DNA of 64,000 nucleotides from Pseudomonadota bacterium (GTDB taxonomy: Bacteria; Pseudomonadota; Alphaproteobacteria; Acetobacterales; Acetobacteraceae), in NCBI GenBank assembly GCA_021805565.1, contig JAJZFA010000061.1, forward strand, positions 1 through 64,000, written 5' to 3'. Below are positions 36,346 to 48,100 of this stretch, in pieces. The first letter of the stretch is position 1. Each line of letters starts with the position of its first letter. Below the pieces are notes generated by a model. The model was not told where the DNA came from. It was given only the letters and a program-made list of their open reading frames with translations, and did no database searches. The position numbers and the translations under genes are program-made.

Positions 36346-36759
36346 ATGCCGACACGCCATTATCTAGGTATCGCGGAGCCCCTGCCGGACAACTGGTCCA
36401 TAAGCTTTCCGGTATTCCCCGGAACTGTCACGACGGGCCGCGATTTCGCGGAACTTCTGGCCAATGCCAGCGATGCTTTGGCGTCCGTCGTGGGCGCCAT
36501 GGAGCACGACGGCGAGCCGGTTCCCGAAAGCTTCGATGCGTCGCCCCATGCGCCGGGTTACAATCCTTCCGATTACAAAGATCCGCGCGTCGTCGTTTTA
36601 TCCGTGGAGACCGGCAGCCGGTCCATCCGCATAAACGTGACCATGGACGAGGGGCTGGTCGCCCGTTTGGATTCTCTGGCCGGCAAGGCGCATGCAAGCC
36701 GTTCGGCTTTACTGGCACGCGGCGCCCGGATGGTGCTTGCGGCCGAAGCGACCGAATAG
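36346..36759 (+). CDS. hicB: HicB antitoxin with C-terminal ribbon-helix-helix-type domain
   Basis: 137 residues. The partial RNase H-like domain (HYLGIAEPLPDNWSISFPVF, then PGTVTTGRDFAELLANASDA) ends in the YKDPRVVVLS strand. The C-terminal SIRINVTMDEGLVARLDSLA followed by ASRSALLARGARMVL reads as a ribbon-helix-helix DNA-binding domain. It neutralises HicA and autoregulates the operon. AGGAAGG lies about 5 bp before the ATG. Confidence 0.9.
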   Translation: MPTRHYLGIAEPLPDNWSISFPVFPGTVTTGRDFAELLANASDALASVVGAMEHDGEPVPESFDASPHAPGYNPSDYKDPRVVVLSVETGSRSIRINVTMDEGLVARLDSLAGKAHASRSALLARGARMVLAAEATE

Positions 36760-36821
36760 CCGGACGACCGCTTTCCGTTCGTGCGCCGAGCGACGGGCTG
36801 TCGAAGAGGCGTAGCCGGCAC

Positions 36822-37808
36822 TTACCGCCCGCAGGCCACCACCACCGTGCCAGTCTTGCCGCCGGCCTCCACCGCCAGATGCGCGGCCACGGTTTCATAC
36901 AGCGGAAATTCCCCCGCCACTGAAAGCATGCGGCCCGGCGTCCGGACGAACGCGGCGATATCCGCCTGAGCCCTTTTGCGGTTCGCATGCGGACTAGTCG
37001 GCAGCACGAAGCCGCGCACCGTCAGATTGCGCCCCATCAGCGCCCGTAAATCGATCTTCGGTTCCCGGGCGCCGTTGGTCGCGTAATAGGCGATGCTGCC
37101 ATTCTCCCGCACCGACGCCAGTACTGCCGCCAGATTTCCGCCCAGATCGACATCGACCACGTGATCGGCGCCGACCCCGTTTGTGATCGCGGCCACGCGG
37201 GCGCCGACATCCTCGGTCCGGTAGTTTACGACATGCGCCGCACCGCCGGCCCGGGCGCGTTGCGCTTTTTCCTCCGAACTGACGGTCGCGATCACCTCCG
37301 CCCCCGCCCAGGCGGCGAGTTGCACCGCATAATGCCCGACCGCCCCCGCTCCGCCGGTAATCAACAACGTCTTGCCCTGCACCGGACCGGCCGCGAATAC
37401 GCAGCCATGCGCGGTCATCGCCGGAATGCCCAGCGTCGCGCCTTCGGCGAACGAAACATGATCCGGCAATTCGGTGACAAGGTCCACGTCCAGGGCGATA
37501 TATTCGGCCGCCGTGCCCATCCAGCGACCGTTGCGCTGACCATTATACAGCCAAACACGCTTGCCAACCCAGCGAGCAGGCACCCCTTCGCCCACCTTGT
37601 CCACCACACCGGCGCCGTCGCTGTTAGGAATTACCCGCGGATATTCGGCCGGCACCTCTCCGCCCCTGCGGTATGTATCCGACGGATTGACGCCCGATGC
37701 CTCCAGCCGCACACGCACCTCCCCGCTACCCGGTTCCGGCGTGGGCAACGTCCCGGTAACGATGACTTCGCCTGCCGGTCCCTGCCGGTCGTACCAGACA
37801 GCGCGCAT
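36822..37808 (-). CDS. NADPH:quinone oxidoreductase-like zinc-independent MDR protein
   Basis: 328 residues. GroES-like N-terminal domain (GEVRVRLEASGVNPSDTYRR) and Rossmann domain with LLITGGAGAVGHYAVQLAAW. No structural or catalytic zinc Cys cluster is seen, which places it with quinone oxidoreductase/QOR-type members. It reduces quinones or alpha,beta-unsaturated carbonyls with NADPH. It lies 162 bp downstream of katG on the same strand, fitting an oxidative-stress setting. Confidence 0.93.
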   Translation of the reverse strand: MRAVWYDRQGPAGEVIVTGTLPTPEPGSGEVRVRLEASGVNPSDTYRRGGEVPAEYPRVIPNSDGAGVVDKVGEGVPARWVGKRVWLYNGQRNGRWMGTAAEYIALDVDLVTELPDHVSFAEGATLGIPAMTAHGCVFAAGPVQGKTLLITGGAGAVGHYAVQLAAWAGAEVIATVSSEEKAQRARAGGAAHVVNYRTEDVGARVAAITNGVGADHVVDVDLGGNLAAVLASVRENGSIAYYATNGAREPKIDLRALMGRNLTVRGFVLPTSPHANRKRAQADIAAFVRTPGRMLSVAGEFPLYETVAAHLAVEAGGKTGTVVVACGR

Positions 37809-37970
37809 GGCTTGCCCTTCCTTGGTGCGGCTGGGACTGACGGACGCCGTTCACGACCTGTGCGCCATCCCCATGCCCGATAACCCACTTGTGGGTGTTC
37901 AGCGGCGCCGCCTTGAACAGTCGCAGGGTCCGGACGCGGTCGATAAAACCGTGCCCGGACCCGTTTCCAG

Positions 37971-40175
<2,205 letters not shown>

Positions 40176-40303
40176 TCATTTCTCGGTCTGCAACGCTGTT
40201 TTGACGGATCGCGACCCGGTGCTTTCCACCCTGATCAAGAGCACCATGCTAATCCATAGGGCGACCCGTTACAAGATCGCCCGACGGCGCGCCCGAACCG
40301 GTT

Positions 40304-40465
40304 TCAGCCGCCCGGAACGTCCTGCGTCAGATGCGCCGGATAATTCACATCGTGACGCCCGGTCATGATTTTTTCCTCGTCGCCCATCGGCTCGTCGTCG
40401 TGCGGCGGAACCAGCGCATTTTTTTCCGGTTCGGCCGGTGTTTTGTCGTCGGCAGGATCGGGCAT
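40304..40465 (-). CDS. Small acidic hypothetical protein
   Basis: 53 residues, MPDPADDKTPAEPEKNALVP onward, with HDDEPMGDEEKIMTGRHDVN and PAHLTQDVPGG at the end. Strongly acidic, no signal peptide, no Cys. GGGAG lies 8 bp before the ATG at 40465. Small proteins with a GRHDVNYP-like ending are familiar to me from Acetobacteraceae but have no assigned role. It is co-directional with katG, 134 bp upstream. Confidence 0.6.
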   Translation of the reverse strand: MPDPADDKTPAEPEKNALVPPHDDEPMGDEEKIMTGRHDVNYPAHLTQDVPGG

Positions 40466-40671
40466 AATCGATCTCCCGGTAAACGCACAGGCGGGCGCCA
40501 AAGCCCGTCCGTTGCAATGAAGAATTATGAAATGCTAGACAGAATTTCTTGCGCCGCACAATACTTATCTGACAGCGCGTCGGGGAAACCGTGCCTGAAC
40601 GGTCCATCCGGCGCCCATTGCGTTGACCGCCGGGCGGTCTTGCGGTTGACGGCGCGCGGATCGATCCGGTC

Positions 40672-41214
40672 ATGACCCCCGATGCTCACGACCCAGGCGG
40701 CAAGGTCCGTCAACGACTGCCCACGGACGTTGTCGCCAGCGCGCTGTTCGGCGGCGCGGCGAACGAATATCGCTACCGGCTGACCCGGCACTGGGGAACC
40801 GGCGCGCATGTGCTGTTCATCATGATGAACCCCAGCACGGCAGACCTGCGGGTGGACGATCCGACGGTCGCCAAATGCGGTCGGCTCGCCCGGCGATGGG
40901 GGTATGCGGGGGTCGCCGTCGGCAACACATTCGCCTATCGCGCAACCGAACAGGCCAGGCTGGCGCAGGTTGCGGATCCGGTCGGACCGGACAACGACCG
41001 GCATCTTCTGCTGATGGCCCAGGAGGCCGCGATGACGATTTTCGCTTACGGCACGCCCAGACATAAGGCGCTGCGGTCGCGCGGCCCCGACGTGGCGCGC
41101 ATGATCCGTTCGGCGGGGATCGTGGCGCATGTGCTGAAACTGTCGAAGGACGGGGTACCGTTCCACCCGCTGTATCTCAGCGAGGCGGTGCGTCCGGTTC
41201 CCTGGGCGGTGTGA
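40672..41214 (+). CDS. DUF1643 domain protein
   Basis: 180 residues. Conserved DUF1643 pattern: YRYRLTRHWGTGAHVLFIMM, NPSTADLRVDDPTVAKCGRL, GVAVGNTFAYRATE, and NDRHLLLMAQEAAMTIFAYG. The NPSTAD and DPT residues look catalytic or ligand-binding, but no activity is established. DUF1643 genes are frequent in phage and mobile islands. The last 38 bp overlap the 3' end of the convergent DUF29 gene. Confidence 0.88.
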   Translation: MTPDAHDPGGKVRQRLPTDVVASALFGGAANEYRYRLTRHWGTGAHVLFIMMNPSTADLRVDDPTVAKCGRLARRWGYAGVAVGNTFAYRATEQARLAQVADPVGPDNDRHLLLMAQEAAMTIFAYGTPRHKALRSRGPDVARMIRSAGIVAHVLKLSKDGVPFHPLYLSEAVRPVPWAV

Positions 41215-41689
41215 CCCCGGCGCCGGGTTCGCCCGGCAGGTCGTGCAGCAGGTCGTCCGGGTCGGCCCGCAGCAGCCGGTCCAGGTCGAACGGGTTGGTA
41301 TCGGGCCAGGGACGCGGGTCTTTATTGCGCCGGTCCCCCATGCGCAGCCGCCTGAGCGCCCTGCCATATACTCCCGTAAGATCGATCCTTTGGCGCATGG
41401 ACGGCGTGAATCGCGACACCGCGTTGTCCTGGAACGCCGCGATTTCAGAATACCAGTGGTCCGCCGCTGTATCATCCGGCCATGCCTGGGTTTTGAGAAG
41501 ATGGACCATGATCAGGACCAGATAGCTTTCGACCGCATGCAGTTCGGACAGGCCCACGTCTTCGATCTCCTCGGCGACGTTCGCCCAGTCCACGTCGTTC
41601 ACCCGCTCCCCCCGGCCAAAACGGCGGAGCAGATCGGCCTGATGCTGCGACCAGGCCAGGACATCGCGTTCGTACAGACCATCCGGCAT
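41177..41689 (-). CDS. DUF29 family protein, copy 1
   Basis: 170 residues from the ATG at 41689. DUF29 pattern: LYERDVLAWSQHQADLLRRF, WANVAEEIEDVGLSELHAVE, SYLVLIMVHLLKTQAWPDD, and PWPDTNPFDLDRLL near the end. DUF29 proteins are short helical proteins of unknown function, frequent in cyanobacteria and alphaproteobacteria and often in tandem multicopy sets. An upstream GTG at 41725 would add 12 residues but lacks a ribosome site. A near-identical paralogue follows upstream. Confidence 0.88.
   Translation of the reverse strand: MPDGLYERDVLAWSQHQADLLRRFGRGERVNDVDWANVAEEIEDVGLSELHAVESYLVLIMVHLLKTQAWPDDTAADHWYSEIAAFQDNAVSRFTPSMRQRIDLTGVYGRALRRLRMGDRRNKDPRPWPDTNPFDLDRLLRADPDDLLHDLPGEPGAGVTPPREPDAPPR
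41505..41674. repeat. 170-bp direct repeat, copy in DUF29 gene 1
   Basis: Identical, base for base as far as I can read, to 42079-42248. It spans codons of the conserved N-terminal half of the two DUF29 genes; flanks on both sides are clearly diverged. Indicates recent duplication with partial gene conversion. Confidence 0.85.
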
Positions 41690-41768
41690 AGAGTCGTGAT
41701 TATCGTAAAAGCCGCGCGGTGTCACTCGATGGCACAGTCACAGAAAAGGACGAACGGCACCCGTTGCG

Positions 41769-42263
41769 TCAACCGGACGGTGCGTCCGTTTCCCTGGACG
41801 GTGCGCCCCGCAGGTCGCACAACAGATCGTCTGGGTCGGCCTGTAGCAACCGGTCCAGGGCGAACGGGTTGGCATCGGGCCAGGGACGCGTGTCTTTATT
41901 TCGCCGATCCCCCATTCGCACCTGCCTGCTAGCATCCGCATACAAAGCATCGAGATCGATTCTTTGCCGCATAGACGGTGCAAACCGGCGTTGCGCATTT
42001 CCCTGGAAGGCCCCAATTTCGGCCTGCCAATGATCGACAGCCCGGTCTTCCGGCCAGGCCTGGATCTTGAGCAGATGAACCATGATCAGGACCAGATAGC
42101 TTTCGACCGCATGCAGTTCGGACAGGCCCACGTCTTCGATCTCCTCGGCGACGTTCGCCCAGTCCACGTCGTTCACCCGCTCCCCCCGGCCAAAACGGCG
42201 GAGCAGATCGGCCTGATGCTGCGACCAGGCCAGGACATCGCGTTCGTAAAGACCGTCCGGCAT
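41769..42263 (-). CDS. DUF29 family protein, copy 2
   Basis: 164 residues from the ATG at 42263. Residues 1-62 or so are identical to copy 1 (MPDGLYERDVLAWSQHQADL onward), and the DNA is identical over 170 bp. After that the two diverge (KIQAWPEDRAVDHWQAEIGA here). The C-terminal PWPDANPFALDRLLQADPDD keeps the family pattern. Same strand as copy 1, 79 bp upstream of it, so they are tandem duplicates. Confidence 0.88.
   Translation of the reverse strand: MPDGLYERDVLAWSQHQADLLRRFGRGERVNDVDWANVAEEIEDVGLSELHAVESYLVLIMVHLLKIQAWPEDRAVDHWQAEIGAFQGNAQRRFAPSMRQRIDLDALYADASRQVRMGDRRNKDTRPWPDANPFALDRLLQADPDDLLCDLRGAPSRETDAPSG
42079..42248. repeat. 170-bp direct repeat, copy in DUF29 gene 2
   Basis: Partner of 41505-41674, offset 574 bp, same orientation. 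See the DUF29 genes. Confidence 0.85.
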
Positions 42264-42426
42264 AGACAATCGCGTACCACAAAAGCCGCGCCGTGTCAGC
42301 ACGCACATACCCAGCGGCGGGGCACTTTGCGCCCCCCGGCGGATACGATACGGTCTGCCATCGTGCGGTCCGGACGCGCCAAACAGCCCCGGAGACACAG
42401 CGCCAAGGATCGGAAAACGCCACCGC

Positions 42427-45147
42427 ATGGGACTGCACCCTGACTTTCCACTCTCGCCTTACGACGAACTGGCCCCCGACGTGCGCTGGTTCCCCGCCGC
42501 CGAGGAACTGCGCACCACCGCCTATCGCAAGCTGTTACCGCCGCTGGTCGCGCAAATCCGTGAAGCGGTCGCCCTGTGGCGGGACGCCGCGTATGCTGGC
42601 GCATCCCCGACCTCCAAGGCCCTGCTGGCATGGTGGTTCGAAACCGATCACCTGACCGAACAGGCCGACGGTTCCCTGAACCCGTTCCGCTACTATTTCG
42701 CCCAGCGCGAAGCGGTGGAAACCGTCATCTGGCTGTATGACGTGCGCGGCGCCCGCGACAAGCACGACCTGATGCGGTTCGACTCATCGGGCGCCGTCTC
42801 GGCCAATATGTTCGACGAAAGTTGGCCGCGATTCGTCGTGAAGATGGCCACCGGCGCCGGCAAAACCAAGGTCCTGTCGCTGCTGATGGCCTGGAGCTAC
42901 TTCCACCGCCTGTACGAACCCGGCTCCACCCTCGCCCGCAACTTCCTGATGATCGCACCCAACATCATCGTGCTGGACCGCCTGCGCACCGACTTCGACG
43001 GACTGCGCATCTTCTTCAACGACCCCATCCTGCCCGGCAACGGCCACGCCGGCCGCAACTGGCGGGAGGATTTCCAGATTGCCCTGCACATCCAGGACGA
43101 CGTGCGCATCGTCCGCCCCACCGGCAACCTGTTCCTGACCAACATCCACCGCGTCTATCTGGGCGAGGTTCCCGAACCCTCCCTGCAAGACGACGACCTG
43201 CGCGATTACTTCCTGTCCCCCTTCGGCCCCAAACCCGTCGGCAAAACCACCGACAGCAAGGTCGATCTGGGGGAGATCGTGCGGGAGATCGACGAACTCG
43301 CCGTGTTCAACGACGAAGCGCACCACATCCACGACCCGAAAATGGCGTGGTTCAAGTCCATCCAGGACATCCATCACCGGATGCTGCAAAAAGACCTGAA
43401 GCTGGCCTTGCAACTGGACGTGACAGCCACCCCGCGCCACGACAACGGCGCTATCTTCGTCCAGACCGTCAGCGACTACCCGCTGGTGGAAGCCATCGCC
43501 CAAAACGTGGTGAAACACCCCGTCCTGCCCGACGCGCCCAGCCGCGCCCGGTTGATCGAACACAAAAGCCCGCTGATCGCCGAAAAATACGCCGACTTCC
43601 TAAAACTCGGCATTGAGGAATGGCGCAAAAGCTACGCCGAACACAAAAAGCTCGGGAAAAAAGCCGTGCTGTTCGTGATGGTCGATGACACCAAAAACTG
43701 CGACGAAGTCGGCGAATACCTGCAAAAAATCTGCCCGGAACTGGAAAACGCGGTCCTGGTCATCCACACCAAGGCCAACGGTGAAATCTCCGAGGCGGCA
43801 TCCAGCAAGAACACGGACGAACTGGGCCGGCTGCGGGAGGAATCGAACAAGATCGACTCCTGGGACTCGCCGAACAAAGCCATCGTGTCCGTGCTGATGC
43901 TGAAAGAAGGCTGGGACGTGCGCAACGTCACCGTCATCGTCGGGCTGCGCGCCTACACGGCCGAAAGCAACATCCTGCCCGAACAAACCCTGGGGCGGGG
44001 CCTGCGGCGAATGTATTTCGGCACCGATCAGCGGGAAACCGTCTCTGTCATGGGCACCCCCGCCTTCATGGAATTCGTCGAATCCATCCAGAATGAGGGC
44101 GTGACGTTCGAGCATGTGCCGATGGGCGGCGCGGCCGGGCGCGACCGCAAGGACTCGCTGGTGGTCGAAGTCGATACCGGCAACACCGACAAGGACATCG
44201 ACGCGCTGGATATCGCCCTGCCCCGACTGACCCGCCGCTTCAACCGCGAATACAAGGATCTGGCCGAACTGGACCCCGCGTCGTTCGGCAACGACCGACT
44301 ACCGGTGAAGCCATTCACCCCGGCGCAAACACGGGAAATCGTCTTCAAGACGATGCTGGCAGGCGAGGTCGATCATACCATCAACCTGGATTCCAGCGGC
44401 CCCGGCGACTACCGCTCCGTCGTCGCCTTCTTCGCTCGGCAACTGCTGAAAGACCTGCGACTGGTGGGCGGCTACGACCTGCTGTATCCGAAAGTCCGCG
44501 ACTTCATCCGCGATCACCTGTTCGTTGGCCCGGTCGATCTGGAAGACCCGGTGATCCTGCGGAACCTGTCGGAACCGGACGTCAACAAGCTGCTGTTCGA
44601 CCGCTTCCGGACGGCGATCAACGCGCTGACCGTGCATGATAGCGGCGCCTCACGGATCGAGGGCCATATCAGGTTGCGCGACACCCGCCCGTTCAGCACC
44701 GAACCGCGCGGCTTCGTGCAGGCGAAACGATCCGTGTTCAACCGCATCGTGGGGGAAGCCAACGCCGGCCGGCTGGAACTGGCCTTCGCCGCGTTCCTGG
44801 ACAGCGCCCCCGATGTGCAGGCATTCGGCAAGAACTACATGGCGGTGGGGTTCCGGCTGGATTACGTGCGCGCCAATGGGGAACTTTCCAACTACGTGCC
44901 GGATTTCATCGTGCGCGACAGTGCCGGCGCGGTGTGGATCGTCGAAACCAAGGGGCGGGAAGAACTGGACCTGCCGCAAAAAATGGTTCGGTTGCGCGTG
45001 TGGTGCGCCGACGCGACCGCGGCCAGCGCGGGGGAGGACGGGGTGCGCTACGGCTTCGTCTATGTCGATCAGGATAGTTTCGAACAGCATAGGCCTGTGT
45101 CGTTCGCCGGTCTGGTGACGGCGTTTCGCGAATACCAGGAGGGTTGA
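42427..45147 (+). CDS. Type III restriction endonuclease (Res-type) with DEAH helicase and C-terminal nuclease
   Basis: 906 residues. Superfamily II helicase motif I is ATGAGKT at 141-147, motif II DEAH at 296-299, motif III-like DVTATPRH, and motif VI in [14 protein letters not shown]. The C-terminal [20 protein letters not shown] shows a PD-(D/E)xK nuclease core (PDF, then ETKG). Res subunits translocate and cut DNA together with the Mod methyltransferase. Here res precedes mod, the reverse of the classic mod-res order. Start at 42427 follows the DUF29 promoter region by 163 bp; mod overlaps its stop. Confidence 0.92.
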   Translation: MGLHPDFPLSPYDELAPDVRWFPAAEELRTTAYRKLLPPLVAQIREAVALWRDAAYAGASPTSKALLAWWFETDHLTEQADGSLNPFRYYFAQREAVETVIWLYDVRGARDKHDLMRFDSSGAVSANMFDESWPRFVVKMATGAGKTKVLSLLMAWSYFHRLYEPGSTLARNFLMIAPNIIVLDRLRTDFDGLRIFFNDPILPGNGHAGRNWREDFQIALHIQDDVRIVRPTGNLFLTNIHRVYLGEVPEPSLQDDDLRDYFLSPFGPKPVGKTTDSKVDLGEIVREIDELAVFNDEAHHIHDPKMAWFKSIQDIHHRMLQKDLKLALQLDVTATPRHDNGAIFVQTVSDYPLVEAIAQNVVKHPVLPDAPSRARLIEHKSPLIAEKYADFLKLGIEEWRKSYAEHKKLGKKAVLFVMVDDTKNCDEVGEYLQKICPELENAVLVIHTKANGEISEAASSKNTDELGRLREESNKIDSWDSPNKAIVSVLMLKEGWDVRNVTVIVGLRAYTAESNILPEQTLGRGLRRMYFGTDQRETVSVMGTPAFMEFVESIQNEGVTFEHVPMGGAAGRDRKDSLVVEVDTGNTDKDIDALDIALPRLTRRFNREYKDLAELDPASFGNDRLPVKPFTPAQTREIVFKTMLAGEVDHTINLDSSGPGDYRSVVAFFARQLLKDLRLVGGYDLLYPKVRDFIRDHLFVGPVDLEDPVILRNLSEPDVNKLLFDRFRTAINALTVHDSGASRIEGHIRLRDTRPFSTEPRGFVQAKRSVFNRIVGEANAGRLELAFAAFLDSAPDVQAFGKNYMAVGFRLDYVRANGELSNYVPDFIVRDSAGAVWIVETKGREELDLPQKMVRLRVWCADATAASAGEDGVRYGFVYVDQDSFEQHRPVSFAGLVTAFREYQEG

Positions 45148-45149
45148 CT

Positions 45150-47186
45150 TTGGCGCGCCAGGAGAAAGGGTCTTACGAACTGAGCGAGGCCGACCAGCGG
45201 GATGTGTTCGCGCTGATCCAGCAGGGACGGCCGCTGCCGGAGAAATACCGGTTCATTCTGTTCGAGGATAAGCGCGAGGTCGAACTGGTCTGGAACGGCA
45301 AGACGCGCGATGTCTGCACGACGGTGCTGCCGTTTCAGACGTTAGAGCATATCGACGAGCCCAGGACCGAAACGAAGGCCATGGAGGATCTGTTCGATAG
45401 TCGTGGGCGGCAGTTACGGGGTTGGACGAATAAGCTGATTTGGGGCGATAACAAGCTGATCTTGTCGTCGCTGAAGTCGGGGGCGTTACGGCAGCAGATC
45501 GAGGATGCTGGCGGACTGAAGTTGATTTATATTGATCCGCCATTTGATGTTGGCGCGGATTTTAGCGTTGACATCGAGATCGGTGGCGAGACCTTTCACA
45601 AGGAGCCGAATTTACTTGAGCAAATTGCTTATCGTGATACATGGGGGCGTGGAGCAGATAGTTTCATATCAATGATATATGAACGCCTTATTCTCATGCG
45701 CGACCTGTTGTCCGCCGACGGAAGTTTGTACGTTCATTGCGATTGGCGCGTTAGCACCTATATGCGCCTAGCAATTGAGGAAGTATTTGGCCGAGATGCC
45801 TACCGGAATGAAATCATATGGCAGCGGACAAATGCACATAATGAGACTGGTCAGTATGGTCGTGTCCATGATACGATTCATTTTGCAACAAAATGTCCCG
45901 ACGGTTATATTTGGCATCCTGATTCCATTCCTTTTTCTGAGGAACAAATTGGGCGATATAAGAAAGATCAGGCCGGGCGATATTTCACAACTCAGGATTT
46001 GACGGCACCACGTCCGAATAGTGCTTCAGGTAAATTCGAATGGCGTGGAACGATGCCATCACCTAGCCGTGGTTGGGGATATACGCTCGAACAATTAGAA
46101 TCATGGTGGGCCGATGGGCGCATTGCAACTAAACGGGACGGGACGCCCCGGATGGATGGACTGATAGTCTACTTGGATAGAAAGAATGGACAGGCGCCAC
46201 AAACGATTTGGCAAGACGTGTCGCGCGTTACTAATACCGGCAGTGAACGGCTTGGTTACCCAACGCAGAAACCAGAGGCTCTTCTGGAGCGAATAATAAA
46301 AGCGAGCAGTAATGAGGGCGACCTAATCGCGGATTTTTTTGTAGGTTCCGGAACCGCATCGGCTGTCGCTGAGAAGCTTGGCCGTAGATGGATCGCTTCC
46401 GACCTCGGGAAATTTGGCATCCATACGACGCGAAAGCGCCTAATCGGCGTCCAGCGTCAGAAGAAAGCCGCCGAACAGGATTTCCGCGCCTTCGAAGTCC
46501 TCAACCTCGGCCGCTACGAACGCCAAGCCTACCTCAACATCAGCGGTCGCCTAACCGAGAAGCAAAAATCCCAAGCCCTTGCCCAAAAGGAAAGCGACTT
46601 CCGCGAACTGATCTTGCGCGCCTACAAAGCCACCGGCTTCGGCGGAACCGAGGGCACCCAACCCCAGGACGGCTTCTTCCACGGCGCCCGCAATGGCCGC
46701 CTCGTCGTCATCGGCCCGATCAACCTGCCCGTCGGACGCCTGTTCGTCGAGGAAGTCATCACCGAATGTCGCAAGCGCGGTGCCTCCCGCGTCGATATCC
46801 TGGCGTTCGAGTTTGAAATGGGGTTGTTCCCCGCCGTGCTGGAAGAAGCCCGCGGCAAGGGCATCGACCTGACGCCCAAATACATCCCCGCCGAGGTGTT
46901 CGACAAACGCGCCGTGGACAAGGGCCAGGTCGTCTTCCACGACATCAGCTTCGTCGAGGCCACCGCGCGCTACGATCAGAAGAACAAGCAAGCCGTCAGC
47001 ATCGAACTGACCGACTTTTCGGTCTATTACACCCAAGGCGCCGCCGAGGCCGCGATCGCCGCCATGAAAATCGGCAAATCCGAGGTCGTGTGCAAGCAAG
47101 GCCAGCTCTACAAAGTGACCAAATCCAGGGACAGCGTCGTCAACGAAACCCGCCTGACCAAACACTGGACCGACTGGGTGGACTAA
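45150..47186 (+). CDS. Type III-like DNA methyltransferase (Mod), C-terminally truncated
   Basis: 678 residues from the TTG at 45150, 6 bp after AGGAGGG (45137-45143); a TTG at 45144 sits too close to that site. Beta-class adenine/cytosine methyltransferase order: catalytic DPPF (residues 129-132) in [14 protein letters not shown], then a target-recognition region, then AdoMet motif [20 protein letters not shown] near 393. The long C-terminal part ([16 protein letters not shown] to HWTDWVD) is typical of these large Mod proteins. The stop TAA at 47184-47186 cuts a frame that stays open to 47501. Codons for about residues 125-430 (45520-46430) are far more AT-rich than either side. Confidence 0.85.
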   Translation: MARQEKGSYELSEADQRDVFALIQQGRPLPEKYRFILFEDKREVELVWNGKTRDVCTTVLPFQTLEHIDEPRTETKAMEDLFDSRGRQLRGWTNKLIWGDNKLILSSLKSGALRQQIEDAGGLKLIYIDPPFDVGADFSVDIEIGGETFHKEPNLLEQIAYRDTWGRGADSFISMIYERLILMRDLLSADGSLYVHCDWRVSTYMRLAIEEVFGRDAYRNEIIWQRTNAHNETGQYGRVHDTIHFATKCPDGYIWHPDSIPFSEEQIGRYKKDQAGRYFTTQDLTAPRPNSASGKFEWRGTMPSPSRGWGYTLEQLESWWADGRIATKRDGTPRMDGLIVYLDRKNGQAPQTIWQDVSRVTNTGSERLGYPTQKPEALLERIIKASSNEGDLIADFFVGSGTASAVAEKLGRRWIASDLGKFGIHTTRKRLIGVQRQKKAAEQDFRAFEVLNLGRYERQAYLNISGRLTEKQKSQALAQKESDFRELILRAYKATGFGGTEGTQPQDGFFHGARNGRLVVIGPINLPVGRLFVEEVITECRKRGASRVDILAFEFEMGLFPAVLEEARGKGIDLTPKYIPAEVFDKRAVDKGQVVFHDISFVEATARYDQKNKQAVSIELTDFSVYYTQGAAEAAIAAMKIGKSEVVCKQGQLYKVTKSRDSVVNETRLTKHWTDWVD

Positions 47187-47501
47187 TGGGCGGTCGATTT
47201 CGACTACCTCCAACGCCGGGAGATGATCAGGGTTCCGGTCGGATCGGGCCTGGGCGGCGTAACCTCCCTGCCCGGCCTGGAACCGCCGCAAGGCGAATTG
47301 CCGGCGTTCGAGGACCGTTGGACCGGCGGCTATATTTTCGAAAATGAATGGCAAAGTTTCCGCACGCGCCAGAACCGGACCCTGGAATTGAAAACCCCGC
47401 CGCACCTGTATGACCGGCCCGGCCGCTACACCGTCGCGGTGAAGGTTATCGACATTTTCGGCAACGACACGATGACACTGGTGCCGATCAACGTGGGGTA
47501 A
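47187..47501 (+). pseudogene. Detached C-terminal tail of the methyltransferase gene
   Basis: Same frame as the upstream gene, beginning WAVDFDYLQRREMIRVPVG right after its TAA, then WTGGYIFENEWQSFRTRQNR and VAVKVIDIFGNDTMTLVPIN. In related large Mod proteins the joint reads WVDYWAVDFD and the tail is part of one chain, so the stop most simply replaces a Tyr codon (TAC or TAT). An ATG at 47223 could allow separate translation of 92 residues, but without a good ribosome site. Either a nonsense mutation, a sequence error or a split gene. Confidence 0.7.
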
Positions 47502-47869
47502 GGGTTGAAGGGATACCGTTGGAAGCACGCCGCCGATGAGCAACCGGCGATTTCACGGTAACCGGCGCGAAAATCACGGAGCAAGTCCAGCGCCGGACAT
47601 CATCTATTAACCTTTCGACGCTAATATATGTTTGCCGTCCACGGTGTTGCCCACGGGCATCGAACCAACCTCTCAGGCATGCGCCCCCTCCAGGCGTGCC
47701 TGTTTGGCGTTTGGGGAATGAGGCGGGTATGGCAGGGCGTTGGAAACATTCGCGCGATCCGGCGTTGACAAATTGGCCCTTAATTGACCATGGCGGTTCA
47801 CGATTCGGCGTGACCGGGTTGGAAATCAGGACCACTATCGGATATCGGCTCCGCCGGAAGGTACAGTTC
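47502..47869. other. Spacer between restriction genes and the membrane-protein pair
   Basis: About 370 bp, no coding frame I trust. An 8-bp imperfect hairpin lies at 47675-47682/47694-47701 (AGGCATGC with GCGTGCCT, 11-nt loop), followed by a T-rich GTTTGG; it could end the restriction transcript. The right part should hold a promoter for the next two genes. Confidence 0.45.
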
Positions 47870-48100
47870 ATGGCACTGATCGGGACTCACAAGCGAACCC
47901 TCTCGCGCGCTGGCAAACCGATGGCATCGGGGAACGGCGTAAGGAGTTTTACGTCCGGGCTACTGTTTGGCCTGAGTTCGGTGAGTCTCTTTTTCGCGGG
48001 GGAAATTCGGCCGCCGAAAGCGCCTGCCGACGGCATCGCTTCCGATTGGAAATCGGTAGGGGCCGACATGGCGGCGGCAATGGGCAAGCGTGTCGGATAA
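47870..48100 (+). CDS. Small single-span membrane protein
   Basis: 76 residues from the ATG at 47870, with GGAAGG 8 bp upstream. A basic N-terminus (HKRTLSRAGK) precedes one hydrophobic helix (SFTSGLLFGLSSVSLFFAGE), then a short polar tail (PPKAPADGIASDWKSVGADM). I do not recognise it. It overlaps the following DUF2335 gene by 11 bp, so the two are probably co-translated and may work together at the membrane. Confidence 0.6.
   Translation: MALIGTHKRTLSRAGKPMASGNGVRSFTSGLLFGLSSVSLFFAGEIRPPKAPADGIASDWKSVGADMAAAMGKRVG

Noticed and set aside
47640-47700. tRNA-like segment on the minus strand (GGTTCGATGCCC)
   Set aside because: Acceptor, D and anticodon arms cannot be formed around the T-loop-like string.
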